A stretch of DNA of 64,000 bases. It comes from Paraglaciecola sp030730205. GTDB taxonomy: Bacteria; Pseudomonadota; Gammaproteobacteria; Enterobacterales; Alteromonadaceae. The DNA lies in the NCBI RefSeq assembly GCF_052119645.1, contig NZ_JBGQOM010000005.1:248001-312000 (forward strand). The letters are read 5' to 3'. Position numbers and translations under genes: made by a program. Under the pieces are notes generated by a model. It was not told the origin of the DNA and did no database searches. It worked only from the letters and a program-made list of their open reading frames with translations. This document shows, piece after piece, positions 17,941-26,847 of this stretch (positions are counted from its first letter, which is position 1; every line of letters begins with the position of its first letter).

Positions 17941-18138
17941 ATGGCTTTTGACAAAAAATTATTGGATGTATTAGCGTGTCCAGCTTGTAAAGGTAGTTTG
18001 GTCTACCAAGCCAACAATGCACAGCTTATCTGTAAATTTGATCGATTAATTTACCCTATTGTTGATAACATTCCGGTATTACTTGAGTCAGAGGCCAAGT
18101 CTGTCAGCAGTGAAGAACTTGAACAGTTATTGAAGTAG
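17941..18138 (+). CDS. ycaR: Trm112-like protein YcaR
   Basis: A 65-residue protein of the UPF0434/Trm112 family, with the start FDKKLLDVLACPACKGSLVY and the segment DRLIYPIVDNIPVLL. The CPAC pair suggests a small zinc-binding module, although the second cysteine pair is incomplete here. Its function is not established. It lies between lpxK and kdsB, as in many Gammaproteobacteria. AGAG lies upstream of the ATG. Confidence 0.94.
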   Translation: MAFDKKLLDVLACPACKGSLVYQANNAQLICKFDRLIYPIVDNIPVLLESEAKSVSSEELEQLLK

Positions 18139-18185
18139 CACACATTTCTCAACCAAAAAAACTTTAAATTGAAAGTAGGACAAGC

Positions 18186-18944
18186 ATGAACTTTAGCGTG
18201 ATCATTCCAGCTCGATACGCATCTACCCGTTTTCCAGGTAAACCTCTGGTAGACATTAATGGCAAGCCTATGGTGCAACATGTCTACGAACGCGCTATTG
18301 AATCGGGTGCCAGTCGAGTGATTGTTGCTACCGATGATCTACGCATAGCTAAAGTTGTTAGTGATTTTGGCGGCCGGTATTGTATGACAGCTGCCCATCA
18401 TGAATCGGGCACTGAGCGTCTGGCTGAAGTAATTGAAATGGAAGGCATGTTGTCGCATGAGGTTGTGGTTAACGTGCAAGGGGATGAGCCTTTTATTCCA
18501 GCGGTGAATATTCAGCAAGTCGCTGAAAACCTGCATCAACACCAACAAGCGGAAATGGCCACCTTGGCGGTTAAAATCACCGATGTTGAAGAAGCATTTA
18601 ATCCCAATGTGGTGAAGGTGATCACCGATAAGCAGGGGTTCGCTTTATATTTTAGTCGTGCCACTATTCCTTATGACCGTTCCCGCTTTTTAGATGAGGA
18701 CCTGATTGACGAAATCGGCGATTATTATCTGCGTCATATAGGCATCTATGCTTATCGGGCAGGGTTTATAAAACAATACGTCAGCATGTCTCCCTCTGGC
18801 TTAGAACAAATTGAATCCCTCGAACAGTTGCGAGTGCTATGGCACGGTGAGAAAATTCATGTGGATATTGCCCGCCAAACACCGCCCACTGGGATCGACA
18901 CCCCAGAAGATTTAGTTCGCCTGTTGGCGTTACAAAAGGGCTAG
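18186..18944 (+). CDS. kdsB: 3-deoxy-manno-octulosonate cytidylyltransferase KdsB
   Basis: KdsB activates KDO as CMP-KDO for the LPS inner core. The nucleotidyltransferase start IIPARYASTRFPGKPLVDI, VVNVQGDEPFIP, YDRSRF and HIGIYAYRAGF are characteristic. The length of 252 residues is usual. AGGA lies 5-6 nt upstream of the ATG. It is part of the LPS block. Confidence 0.97.
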   Translation: MNFSVIIPARYASTRFPGKPLVDINGKPMVQHVYERAIESGASRVIVATDDLRIAKVVSDFGGRYCMTAAHHESGTERLAEVIEMEGMLSHEVVVNVQGDEPFIPAVNIQQVAENLHQHQQAEMATLAVKITDVEEAFNPNVVKVITDKQGFALYFSRATIPYDRSRFLDEDLIDEIGDYYLRHIGIYAYRAGFIKQYVSMSPSGLEQIESLEQLRVLWHGEKIHVDIARQTPPTGIDTPEDLVRLLALQKG

Positions 18945-18952
18945 TTTAAACG

Positions 18953-20170
18953 ATGTCGGTTGAATCTATCAGTGAAGCCGACGCACGCAAGTTGGTCTTA
19001 ATTAGTCAAGGTTTACATCGATCTAATCCCTTTGGTACGAGTCTTAAGGCTACGCTCGATGTCATTGCGCGACTCAGTTACGTGCAAATTGATACTATTT
19101 CAGTGGTCGAGCGTGCTCATCATCATTGTGTATGGAATCGACAAAATAATTACCATAAAACCCACCTAGACACATTAATGCAGCAAAAACAGGTTTTCGA
19201 ATACTGGTCTCATGCTGCAGCTTATTTACCCATGTCTGACTATCGGTTTTCTTTGCCACGTAAACACGCTATTGCTTCAGGTGAAAAACACTGGCATGTA
19301 AAAGATAAAAAACTGAGCAAGATCATTTTGCAGCGGATTGAGCAAGACGGTCCACTTCAAGCAAAAGACTTTGAACGAGAGGACACAGCAAAAAACACCG
19401 GTTGGTGGGATTGGAAACCAGCAAAAAAAGCCTTAGAGCAGCTTTTTATGGAAGGCGAGTTGATGGTTTTAAAACGTCAAGGTTTTCAAAAGTTTTATGA
19501 GCTCACAGAACGAGTCGTGCCAACTGGTATTGATACCTCAATACCCACTGAAACCGAATTTTACGACTATTTGATCATGCGTTTTCTTGCGGCTCAAGGT
19601 TTAGGTTCCGCCGAAGATATAGCCTATTTACGCAAAGGCTTAAAAGCTAAAATTAGTCGACGGTGTGAGCAATTGCTAGAAGACAAGCAGTTACTTAAAT
19701 TGGCCTGCCTAGGACAACAGTATTATGCCTTACCTCAAAGTCTACACCTGTTAAAACAGCGAATGGGGCGCAAACAAGTTCGGTTTTTATCTCCCTTTGA
19801 CAATCTGTTGATCCAACGCAAACGCCTGAAACAACTGTTTGATTTTGATTATCAAATTGAATGTTATGTACCCGAACCCAAGCGTCAATATGGCTATTTT
19901 AGTTTGCCAATTTTGTGGGGAAGTGTATTTGTTGGACGCATGGACGCAAAAATTAATCGGGCATCAGGGGTCTTGTTCATACGCCATCTTCAGCTTGAAA
20001 CCAAGGATATAGCAGGATTACTAACAGACCTGTTACCGTCGCTGCAGACTTTTTTGAGATTTAATCAAGGTACTAAAATATGCCTTGAAAAAATCTCAGT
20101 ACCTGAACAGGTACAAAGCCCACTTGAAAATTTTCTGCGTCAACAAATCGAATCAATTCAAATTAGCTAA
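18953..20170 (+). CDS. ycaQ: Winged-helix DNA glycosylase family protein YcaQ (AlkX)
   Basis: The 405-residue protein belongs to the HTH_42/AlkZ-like family. E. coli YcaQ unhooks interstrand DNA crosslinks. The catalytic Q-x-D motif is visible in YVQIDTISVVERAHHHCVWNR. GWWDWKPAKKALEQLFMEGEL marks the winged helices, and RKQVRFLSPFDNLLIQR lies in the C-terminal part. It starts 8 bp after kdsB. In E. coli, as I recall, ycaQ lies before ycaR-kdsB rather than after. Confidence 0.92.
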   Translation: MSVESISEADARKLVLISQGLHRSNPFGTSLKATLDVIARLSYVQIDTISVVERAHHHCVWNRQNNYHKTHLDTLMQQKQVFEYWSHAAAYLPMSDYRFSLPRKHAIASGEKHWHVKDKKLSKIILQRIEQDGPLQAKDFEREDTAKNTGWWDWKPAKKALEQLFMEGELMVLKRQGFQKFYELTERVVPTGIDTSIPTETEFYDYLIMRFLAAQGLGSAEDIAYLRKGLKAKISRRCEQLLEDKQLLKLACLGQQYYALPQSLHLLKQRMGRKQVRFLSPFDNLLIQRKRLKQLFDFDYQIECYVPEPKRQYGYFSLPILWGSVFVGRMDAKINRASGVLFIRHLQLETKDIAGLLTDLLPSLQTFLRFNQGTKICLEKISVPEQVQSPLENFLRQQIESIQIS

Positions 20171-20176
20171 AATTCA

Positions 20177-20205
20177 AGAGCAACGCTTAAGCAAAGCGTT
20201 GCTCT
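20177..20205. terminator. Bidirectional hairpin between ycaQ and a convergent gene
   Basis: AGAGCAACGCTT and AAGCGTTGCTCT form a 12-bp inverted repeat beginning 7 bp after the ycaQ stop. The repeat overlaps the last codons of the glutaredoxin-like gene on the minus strand. No clear T run follows on either side, so it may be a transcript-end stem rather than a classic terminator. Confidence 0.55.
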
Positions 20206-20558
20206 AAATAACGAATTATCTCGCCACTGTCATACAACCACGTGTCTTGGTCATTTTCATTTATACGCAAACAAGGCACCTGTATTTTACCGCCTTGTTG
20301 GGCTAATTCTTCACGAAAGGGACTGCCTTTTTTAGCGCTGCGTTTTTCCATTGGTAAGTTAAGGCGATGCAAAGCGCGGCGAGTTTTTATACAAAAAGGA
20401 CAGGCAAAAAATTGATATAACGCCATGTTTTTTAGCTGATTTTCTACTTGTTGTTGAACTTCTGGGCTACGTTTGAGTTTAGGGGGGCGAGTAATGATAT
20501 CGATTAAAGCAATGATGGAGCCAAGGAGATTACGTACTACATTAATTAAAAATGACAT
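20187..20558 (-). CDS. Membrane-anchored glutaredoxin/GST-N-like protein
   Basis: The 123-residue protein has a hydrophobic N-terminus (FLINVVRNLLGSIIALIDII) that could anchor it in the membrane. A thioredoxin-fold domain follows, with the redox motif CPFC (MALYQFFACPFCIKTRRALHRLN), the cis-Pro strand KIQVPCLRI and DSGEIIRYLEQRF, as in glutaredoxins and GST N-terminal domains. A dithiol-disulfide or glutathione-linked role is likely. The partner is unknown. It is convergent with ycaQ. Confidence 0.85.
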   Translation of the reverse strand: MSFLINVVRNLLGSIIALIDIITRPPKLKRSPEVQQQVENQLKNMALYQFFACPFCIKTRRALHRLNLPMEKRSAKKGSPFREELAQQGGKIQVPCLRINENDQDTWLYDSGEIIRYLEQRFA

Positions 20559-20659
20559 GAAAGGACTACACGTTAGAAAATATGGCCGTCATTATAAAAG
20601 TAATGCCCACACAAAGTAAGTGCGGTTAAGCCCTATTAATTGAATAATTGCCCAAAGCC

Positions 20660-20965
20660 TCAAGATGAGGGAGAGACTGCCTGGGTTTTATAAAGGACGA
20701 TATACAACATTGGGCCAATTGAGCCTAATAATAAGGTAAGTAATATCCATGGCCAAGGATTACGCTTAGCCAATTTTGCATCCTTAATTAACCAAATTAG
20801 CACGAGGACTAGAGCGATAATTAAATCTGCTAATACTTGCCAACCAGCTGAGTCGTTTAACAGTGGCGCTATAATTCCCCAATATCCCACTTCAAAAACG
20901 GCGTAAAAAGACAAGAGGACAAAAGGGATCAGGACTAACAATGCGATGCGTGATGGGGTGTTCAT
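20660..20965 (-). CDS. DUF2834 family small membrane protein
   Basis: A 101-residue protein with three hydrophobic helices and the DUF2834-type pattern FEVGYWGI, then VLADLIIALVLVLIWLIKDAK, then RNPWPWILLTLLLGSIGPMLYIVLY (quoted in pieces). The function is unknown. I chose the ATG at 20965 because AAGGAA lies 9 nt upstream. The frame itself extends to 21028 without support. It is divergent from the XRE regulator. Confidence 0.8.
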   Translation of the reverse strand: MNTPSRIALLVLIPFVLLSFYAVFEVGYWGIIAPLLNDSAGWQVLADLIIALVLVLIWLIKDAKLAKRNPWPWILLTLLLGSIGPMLYIVLYKTQAVSPSS

Positions 20966-21102
20966 ACCGGTTTCCTTAACTATGTTGATGTTACACACTG
21001 AGCTTATCTCTACGAAATAATTAATCAATTACCTCATAGGTTATTGAATTGATAACCCGCATTGCAGATACTTTGCCGCCCTTTACACTTAGGAGCGTTA
21101 AA

Positions 21103-21924
21103 ATGCAGCAAAGCTTTATGCAATTATGCCGAGCGTGGCGCTTAAAGCGGAATCTATCACAACTCGATTTGGCACTTGCAGCCGATATTTCACAACGACA
21201 TTTAAGTTACTTAGAGACCGGTCGGAGTCAACCCAGTCGAAACATGATAGAGCGTTTATCTGCGGTACTTGAGATACCTTTGCGGGCTCGAAATGACTTA
21301 CTCAGTTCTGCCGGGTTTACCGGCCAGTATCAAGAGAGCCAATTGTGTGAACCTTATATGAAGCCAGTATTTAACGCACTGACACTTATGTTGAGTCACC
21401 ATGACCCATTACCCGCAGTCGTGTTGGATCGACATTGGAATGTAGTTTTGCAAAATAGGGGGGCCGACTATTTATTTTCTTTAGTCTTTAGTGAACTCGA
21501 TTATACAAATGAATTTCATTTAGATGGGAAATTTAATTTGGCCATATACTGCCTGCATGATAAAGGATTGCGAACTTATACCCAAAATTGGGCAGAAGTG
21601 AGCGCACATCTAGTACGGCGTATTAACGCAAGTATAAGTCAATATACTCAAGTAGAATTTAAACTAAAAATTAGTCAATTGATTGAGCGAATGCCTGTAA
21701 ATATGAGCCATCCGTTAGCGCAAATTGACTTATTACCTGTATTGCCATTGCAATTAAGCTTGGGCGATATAGAACTACGATTATTTTCGCTTATTTCCAC
21801 ATTTGGTAGTGCCCAGGACATCACTGCCGATGAGTTAAAAATTGAGTCGTTTTATCCCAGTGATGAGAAATCCACTGCATTTTTTAAGCAGCTGAATAAA
21901 GGCCAGCAGAATAATAAAAACTAA
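21103..21924 (+). CDS. XRE-family transcriptional regulator with MmyB-like C-terminal domain
   Basis: The 273-residue protein starts with an HTH_3 domain (LCRAWRLKRNLSQLDLALAA, DISQRHLSYLETGRSQPSR). A C-terminal part follows (LPAVVLDRHWNVVLQNRGAD...) like the PAS-type MmyB ligand-binding domain of this regulator group. Members often control a neighbouring metabolic or short-chain-dehydrogenase gene. Here the neighbours are the divergent DUF2834 gene and the convergent ABC export operon. The ATG at 21103 has AGGAG 7 nt upstream. An upstream in-frame TTG at 21049 is unlikely. Confidence 0.88.
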   Translation: MQQSFMQLCRAWRLKRNLSQLDLALAADISQRHLSYLETGRSQPSRNMIERLSAVLEIPLRARNDLLSSAGFTGQYQESQLCEPYMKPVFNALTLMLSHHDPLPAVVLDRHWNVVLQNRGADYLFSLVFSELDYTNEFHLDGKFNLAIYCLHDKGLRTYTQNWAEVSAHLVRRINASISQYTQVEFKLKISQLIERMPVNMSHPLAQIDLLPVLPLQLSLGDIELRLFSLISTFGSAQDITADELKIESFYPSDEKSTAFFKQLNKGQQNNKN

Positions 21925-21985
21925 TCTACATAACTGCCGCCCTTTGTTAGCAGTGCTTTACTCTTATAATCTCGAAACTCGCTCT

Positions 21986-23236
21986 TTACACTGTGCGCGT
22001 GGCGAGAGCTGGGGGGATATTTGCGGCTTTTTGTGCTGGACCCCAAACAGCGATTTGTCCAACGAGCCACAGCACTAACATGCCAACAGGGATGTAGTAC
22101 CAATCAAGCATTTGTAGGCTAAATACATCAACCAACACCATGTTTAAACCTACTGTGAGTAAAGCACCGACGATGACGCCCACACTGGTAATAATAAAGT
22201 TCTCAACCATAAAATAGCGAACAATAGCGCCACGTGAAGCCCCTAATGCACGGCGAGTACCAATTTGTTTTTTACGCTGATTTACACTAAAACTGGCTAA
22301 ACCAACAATGCCCAGGGCAGTGACGATGGTGAGTATTATCATCACCGTAGTGAGTATTTTGATCATGGCAGTATGGCCACGGTAACTACGTTCACGGGTT
22401 TCTTGCAAACTGCGCATGCCTTTGATAATGCGTGATTTATTACTGCTGGCCAGCAACTCTTCTATTTGCGCCATAAGGGGGTCCCGTTGGCCTGGCTCGG
22501 TACGGATAAAATATCGCGCTGAACTATTATTTAAATATTCTGGAGACAGCATGACATTTTCTACCTTATTCCAGTCTGTCCAAGGGGCTTGTAATTGATC
22601 AATTACACCGGTGATGATCATTGGTTCAACGTCTTCAATAAACACGGTTTTACCTACAACTTGCGAGGGCGTTTGGTCAGGAAACAGCATGGCAGCTAAG
22701 GCTTTAGTGATAATCACTTTAGCAGGCCAACCCGCTTGCGATTCTTCTCGCCATTGCACATCACTGGCCTTAAAATTTTCGCCAGCAATCAGCGCGACAT
22801 CTAGTGTATTTAGACCTTGTTCGTCCACCATATACACTGCTGTACCCGTGCCGTCATACTCAGCTCCCGCTTGCGTTTGTAAACCCATAGACCATCCACT
22901 ACCACTAATAGGTACAGCATTAATTTGTATGGCATTGATTACGCCTGGTAAACGGCGCAACAGGTTTAAGTCTTCTTCAATGGTCACTTTGGCATTAAAT
23001 TGACTGCCGAAACCTAAACTTGATAAATAAAAGCTATTGTTTTCATCGACGCCGCTAGGACGATCCATTTCTTTGCTGCGCTCAATGATAATAAACACAG
23101 AGTTGACGATAATCGTCATCGTTACCGCAATTTGAATGGCGATTAATAAGGCGCCCACTTTGTTTCGCAGCAGGGCCCTAAAAATGGGTCCTATCTCCCA
23201 ATTCGTCGCCGTTTTTTTATGCTTAGTAGTCGTCAT
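21986..23236 (-). CDS. MacB-like ABC transporter permease (second copy)
   Basis: A 416-residue permease of the MacB/FtsX family. It has an N-terminal helix after about residue 25, a long periplasmic MacB_PCD domain, and three C-terminal helices beginning near IKILTTVMIILTIVTALGIVGLASFSV. The cytoplasmic coupling sequence RKKQIGTRRALGASRGAIVRYF follows. It is the last gene of the operon, with a 9-bp gap after the first permease and a GGAAG ribosome-binding site. The two permeases probably form a heterodimer driven by the separate ATPase. The substrate is unknown; peptides, macrolides or lipoproteins are handled by relatives. Confidence 0.9.
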   Translation of the reverse strand: MTTTKHKKTATNWEIGPIFRALLRNKVGALLIAIQIAVTMTIIVNSVFIIIERSKEMDRPSGVDENNSFYLSSLGFGSQFNAKVTIEEDLNLLRRLPGVINAIQINAVPISGSGWSMGLQTQAGAEYDGTGTAVYMVDEQGLNTLDVALIAGENFKASDVQWREESQAGWPAKVIITKALAAMLFPDQTPSQVVGKTVFIEDVEPMIITGVIDQLQAPWTDWNKVENVMLSPEYLNNSSARYFIRTEPGQRDPLMAQIEELLASSNKSRIIKGMRSLQETRERSYRGHTAMIKILTTVMIILTIVTALGIVGLASFSVNQRKKQIGTRRALGASRGAIVRYFMVENFIITSVGVIVGALLTVGLNMVLVDVFSLQMLDWYYIPVGMLVLWLVGQIAVWGPAQKAANIPPALATRTV

Positions 23237-23245
23237 GGCGCTTCC

Positions 23246-24571
23246 TTATTGGCTTTTTAGTTGACTGGCGGGTGCAATATTACAAGCCCGCCAAGTTGGA
23301 TATAGACCAGCTAATACGCTGGAGAAAATGGCCAAACTCAAAGCCAAAATCATCATGCTAGCGTCGAGGCTGGCGAGATTATCGACAAAATCGCCATACA
23401 AACTTTTCACGCCTTGCAGACCCAGAGCTGCCAATCCCAGGCCTACAACGCCCCCTAGTAAGCCAATACAGCCAGCTTCGATAATATGCTGCTTAAATAA
23501 TTCAGATTTAGAGGCGCCAACCGCCCTGCGTAAGCCAATTTCAGCTGCTTTTCCGCTAAACTTAGCCAGTAGTAAACCGACAGTATTGAGTAAACAGACC
23601 AGTAAAAACATTAACGATAACCACATCATCAGTTTGGCATCTTGATCGACGACTTTTTGTGTTTCCATCCAGGTCATGACGTCAGATAGTCGATTGTTGA
23701 GTGGGCGAGGGAATCGACCTAAACTTTTTTGTTCTGCCACATAGTTATCTAAAAAAGCCAAATACTGTGTCTGTTCTGCCTGACTGGGTAATTCAACCCA
23801 CATTTGAAAATTAATACATTCAGAGCGCAAAAACGCTTTAAACCCTTCACCCTCTGGGGTTTTCCAACAATTCACATTGCCCCAATTAGGTAACTCTAAT
23901 TCTTCTTTCAAATAAAAGGGCATATACACCTCTTCAGGTGTATCAAAGGCACCATTACCGATATCGTAAAACTTAGGCACGGGTTGCCAATCATCCATTA
24001 CGCCCAACACTCGAAAGGTGTTACCGGCCATCACAAAATTTCTACCTACCGAGTTTTCGCCACCAAATACTTTGTCGTTCGTGTTTTTACTCAGCACCAC
24101 CACTAGATCCCGTTTGGTATCGGTTTGCTGATCCCAGCCACTCCCATAGATAAAAGGCACGTCAAACATGCTAAAAAAATCAGCGAACGTAAGTCTAATA
24201 GACGCTTCAAAAGGCTTTGCGTCTTGATCTTGAGGCTCGATAATACCGCCTGATTTGGCCATGGCCGCTTGTCGAAACGCTTTGTTAGCTGCCATTAAAT
24301 TAGTGGCTTCTGTCCAGGTTAATTGATTGGGGGGAGGCGAAACATCATCACTATTGTCAGAGTACGCATCATTAGGATCCCAACTGTCTACTTGCACATA
24401 AAACAACTGCTTACTTTTTTGCGGTATTGGATCTGCTGACATTAAATAGTTAACGGTAATCGTGGTAATACTGGCGCCAATCCCAAGTGCGATGGCCATG
24501 ACCATTAGGGCACTAAGAATGGGATTACGTTTGATACTTTTGAATGCCAACTTAAGGTAATAACTAAACAT
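23246..24571 (-). CDS. MacB-like ABC transporter permease (first copy)
   Basis: A 441-residue permease of the MacB/FtsX family. It has an N-terminal helix (NPILSALMVMAIALGIGASITTI), a large periplasmic domain, and three C-terminal helices with KAAEIGLRRAVGASKSELFKQ between them. It lies 9 bp after the ATPase gene and 9 bp before the second permease. Its periplasmic domain differs from that of the second copy, consistent with a heteromeric pump. Confidence 0.9.
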   Translation of the reverse strand: MFSYYLKLAFKSIKRNPILSALMVMAIALGIGASITTITVNYLMSADPIPQKSKQLFYVQVDSWDPNDAYSDNSDDVSPPPNQLTWTEATNLMAANKAFRQAAMAKSGGIIEPQDQDAKPFEASIRLTFADFFSMFDVPFIYGSGWDQQTDTKRDLVVVLSKNTNDKVFGGENSVGRNFVMAGNTFRVLGVMDDWQPVPKFYDIGNGAFDTPEEVYMPFYLKEELELPNWGNVNCWKTPEGEGFKAFLRSECINFQMWVELPSQAEQTQYLAFLDNYVAEQKSLGRFPRPLNNRLSDVMTWMETQKVVDQDAKLMMWLSLMFLLVCLLNTVGLLLAKFSGKAAEIGLRRAVGASKSELFKQHIIEAGCIGLLGGVVGLGLAALGLQGVKSLYGDFVDNLASLDASMMILALSLAIFSSVLAGLYPTWRACNIAPASQLKSQ

Positions 24572-24580
24572 GATTTGCCC

Positions 24581-25285
24581 CTATGCCACACTGCAGGTTG
24601 CGGTGGATGCCGCGGGCATAGTTACTTCACTCACCATCCCATCCCGCACGAAAATATTGCGTTTGGCTTGCTGAGCAAGGCTGGGATCGTGGGTCACCAT
24701 GATAATCGTTGTACCATTACGATTAATCTCTTTGAGTAAATCCATAACACTGGTGGCCATTTGGCTGTCAAGATTACCGGTTGGTTCATCGGCGAGTAAA
24801 AAGCGCGGTTCACCGGCAAGGGCACGGGCAATAGCAACACGCTGCTGTTGCCCGCCCGATAGTTGTGATGGCAAGTGCTTCATGCGCTGTGCAAGCCCCA
24901 CCATGTCGAGACTTTGTTCAATGCGTTTTTTACGTTCAGCACTATTAAAACCGCGATAGCGCAGTGGCACGTCAACATTATCGAACAGGTTTAGATCAGG
25001 AATTAAATTAAAGCTTTGAAAGATAAAACCGATTTTTTCATTACGCAAACGACTGCGTTGTTTATCATTCAGATGGCTGACGTCTTGACCATCTAGCTCA
25101 AACTTGCCACCATCAAAGGTTTCTAATAAACCCGCAATGTTTAAAAAGGTGGTTTTGCCAGAGCCAGAGGGACCGGTAACGGCGACAAAGTCGCCTTCTT
25201 TGACATGTAAATTGAAGTCTTTTAAGGCATGCGTTTCCACTAGGGCTGTACGAAACACCTTTTTTACATCGATCATGTTTAGCAT
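24581..25285 (-). CDS. ABC transporter ATP-binding protein (MacB/LolD type)
   Basis: The 234-residue ATPase has Walker A GPSGSGKTT, the Q-loop FIFQSFNLIPDLNLFDNV, signature LSGGQQQRVAIARAL, Walker B FLLADEPTGNLDS and the H-loop MVTHD. This subfamily energises FtsX-type permeases and works as a mechanotransmitter. AAGGAAG lies upstream of the ATG at 25285. It is cotranscribed with the adaptor upstream and both permeases downstream. Confidence 0.94.
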   Translation of the reverse strand: MLNMIDVKKVFRTALVETHALKDFNLHVKEGDFVAVTGPSGSGKTTFLNIAGLLETFDGGKFELDGQDVSHLNDKQRSRLRNEKIGFIFQSFNLIPDLNLFDNVDVPLRYRGFNSAERKKRIEQSLDMVGLAQRMKHLPSQLSGGQQQRVAIARALAGEPRFLLADEPTGNLDSQMATSVMDLLKEINRNGTTIIMVTHDPSLAQQAKRNIFVRDGMVSEVTMPAASTATCSVA

Positions 25286-25310
25286 CTTTGGCTTCCTTTT
25301 TATTCTGTTT

Positions 25311-26606
25311 TTATTGTGTAATTAGCACGGTTTGTGCGCCATTAAATTGTTCGGTACCCGAAATAATGATGGTGTCACCTTTCGCTAAACCGCTGATAAG
25401 TTCAACGCTTGATAGGCTTCTGGCACCAGTGGCAATCGCTGTTTTTTCAGCCACTCCATCACGCACCACGTAGGCAATTCGGCCATTGCCACTTTCTAAA
25501 AACTGCCCACGTTGAACCATCAACACATTGCTTTTGTTTTCCATCAAAATACGGGTAGTTAAACGTTGGTTTTGCCTCAAACCTTGGGGTTGGCTCACGC
25601 TGCCATCTGCGTTGATGTCAGCAAAGCGAACACGTCCGGTCACTTGATTGTTTTCAATTTCTGGCGAGATCGTAACGAGTTTTGCGTAATGGGTTTCGCC
25701 ATTGAGGCTGACTTCAGCGGCCATACCAATGGCTAAATCGTCAGCATAACTTTCAGGAATATCCACCTCTAGCTCAAATTCAGTGAGGTCGACTACGCTT
25801 AAAATAGATTGGTTTTTAGTGACTTGATTTTTTTGCTGAACCGCTAAATTACCTACGATGCCATTGACCGGAGAACGCATATACAGCTCATCCACTTTGC
25901 GTTTTAATTCATCCACCAATAACGTTTGACGCTCAACTAATAACTGACGAGTGCGGATTTCAAATTGCAAACTTTCAATATTTAGTTCGGCATCTTTGAC
26001 TGCGTGTTGATAAACCAGTTGGGCGTTTTCTAGCTCGTCCTGGGCTTTTTCGAAGTCAATTTCGCTGATAGATTTTGATGAAAAGGCTTTGTCGGCTCGG
26101 CGTTTTTCTCTATCTGCGGCGGTTAAGGCGACCTTGGCTAAATCCACTGCCTTTTGGTAAATCAATGCTTCTTTGCTTGACTGAATACGTTCACGGTCAA
26201 GCTCCATTTGTAAGCGCTGTAAACCTGATTCTTCTTGTTTTAGTTCGTTGCTGAGTTCAGGGCTGTCGATGATCGCCAGTACCTGATTTTTTGTGACAGA
26301 ATCACCGGCATCAACTTCAAAGGTAATCGTACCTTGTGCTGGGCTATATAAACGTGGACTCACCGCAGCCACTACTCGACCTTGCACTGATAAGTCACGC
26401 ACAAAGTCACCTTGGGTGACGGTTGCAAAACGCAAACGATTGACCGAGGCGCTAATATCTGATTGCGACCAATTGCTTAGCCAAGGACTAAAGCTCAGTA
26501 AGAGAATAATCACTACGACGCTTACTAAGGCAATAATCCATAATAAAGGCTTTGTAGACTTGGGCTCTACAAGGGTATCTTGGGCGCTGGTATCAGCAAT
26601 TTTCAT
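25311..26606 (-). CDS. Periplasmic adaptor (HlyD/MacA-like) of the ABC exporter
   Basis: A 431-residue membrane-fusion protein with one N-terminal helix (about 22-45, LLWIIALVSVVVIILLLSF). A lipoyl/barrel-sandwich half follows (FVRDLSVQGRVVAA ... TFEVDAGDSVTKNQVLAIID), then a long coiled-coil hairpin (about 115-215), and the second lipoyl half with MRSPVNGIVGNLAV. Such adaptors connect MacB-type permeases to a TolC channel, and no tolC gene is present here. It is the first gene of the four-gene operon and lies 55 nt after a terminator-like hairpin in the leader. Confidence 0.9.
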   Translation of the reverse strand: MKIADTSAQDTLVEPKSTKPLLWIIALVSVVVIILLLSFSPWLSNWSQSDISASVNRLRFATVTQGDFVRDLSVQGRVVAAVSPRLYSPAQGTITFEVDAGDSVTKNQVLAIIDSPELSNELKQEESGLQRLQMELDRERIQSSKEALIYQKAVDLAKVALTAADREKRRADKAFSSKSISEIDFEKAQDELENAQLVYQHAVKDAELNIESLQFEIRTRQLLVERQTLLVDELKRKVDELYMRSPVNGIVGNLAVQQKNQVTKNQSILSVVDLTEFELEVDIPESYADDLAIGMAAEVSLNGETHYAKLVTISPEIENNQVTGRVRFADINADGSVSQPQGLRQNQRLTTRILMENKSNVLMVQRGQFLESGNGRIAYVVRDGVAEKTAIATGARSLSSVELISGLAKGDTIIISGTEQFNGAQTVLITQ

Positions 26607-26661
26607 TATTTTTCCTGGATGCGATGATTAAACAAGCAATGCGTAAGTCGAGGGCTGACGC

Positions 26662-26714
26662 AAAAAGGTTTAAAAACTCTACCAGATTTTTTTGTTAGGG
26701 TAGGTTTTTAAACC
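26662..26714 (-). promoter_or_regulatory. Terminator-like hairpin (putative attenuator) in the leader of the ABC export operon
   Basis: On the minus strand, GGTTTAAAAACCTACC (26714-26699) and GGTAGAGTTTTTAAACC (26683-26667) form a 16-bp stem with one bulged base and a 15-nt loop. Five T follow at once (26666-26662). It lies 55 nt upstream of the adaptor start codon, inside the expected 5' leader. That is the position of an attenuator rather than of a transcript end. Confidence 0.6.
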
Positions 26715-26773
26715 AAAAAAAGTCTTAAATGCACACAGATTTTGAGATTTTTTTGGTATGTCTTCATCGCCAT
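26708..26773 (-). CDS. Possible 21-residue leader peptide before the attenuator-like hairpin
   Basis: An ATG at 26773 opens a 21-codon frame (MAMKTYQ ... HLRLFLV) whose TAA stop at 26710-26708 falls inside the 5' arm of the hairpin. A ribosome reaching or stalling near the end of this frame would therefore change the folding of the stem. No good ribosome-binding site is visible upstream of either ATG, so translation is doubtful. Confidence 0.25.
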   Translation of the reverse strand: MAMKTYQKNLKICVHLRLFLV

Positions 26774-26847
26774 AAATAAAAATGATGCTTGTCTATAATT
26801 GGCTTGTTCGTTAACGTCTTGTTTACATACCCTTAGTTCGTATTCTT

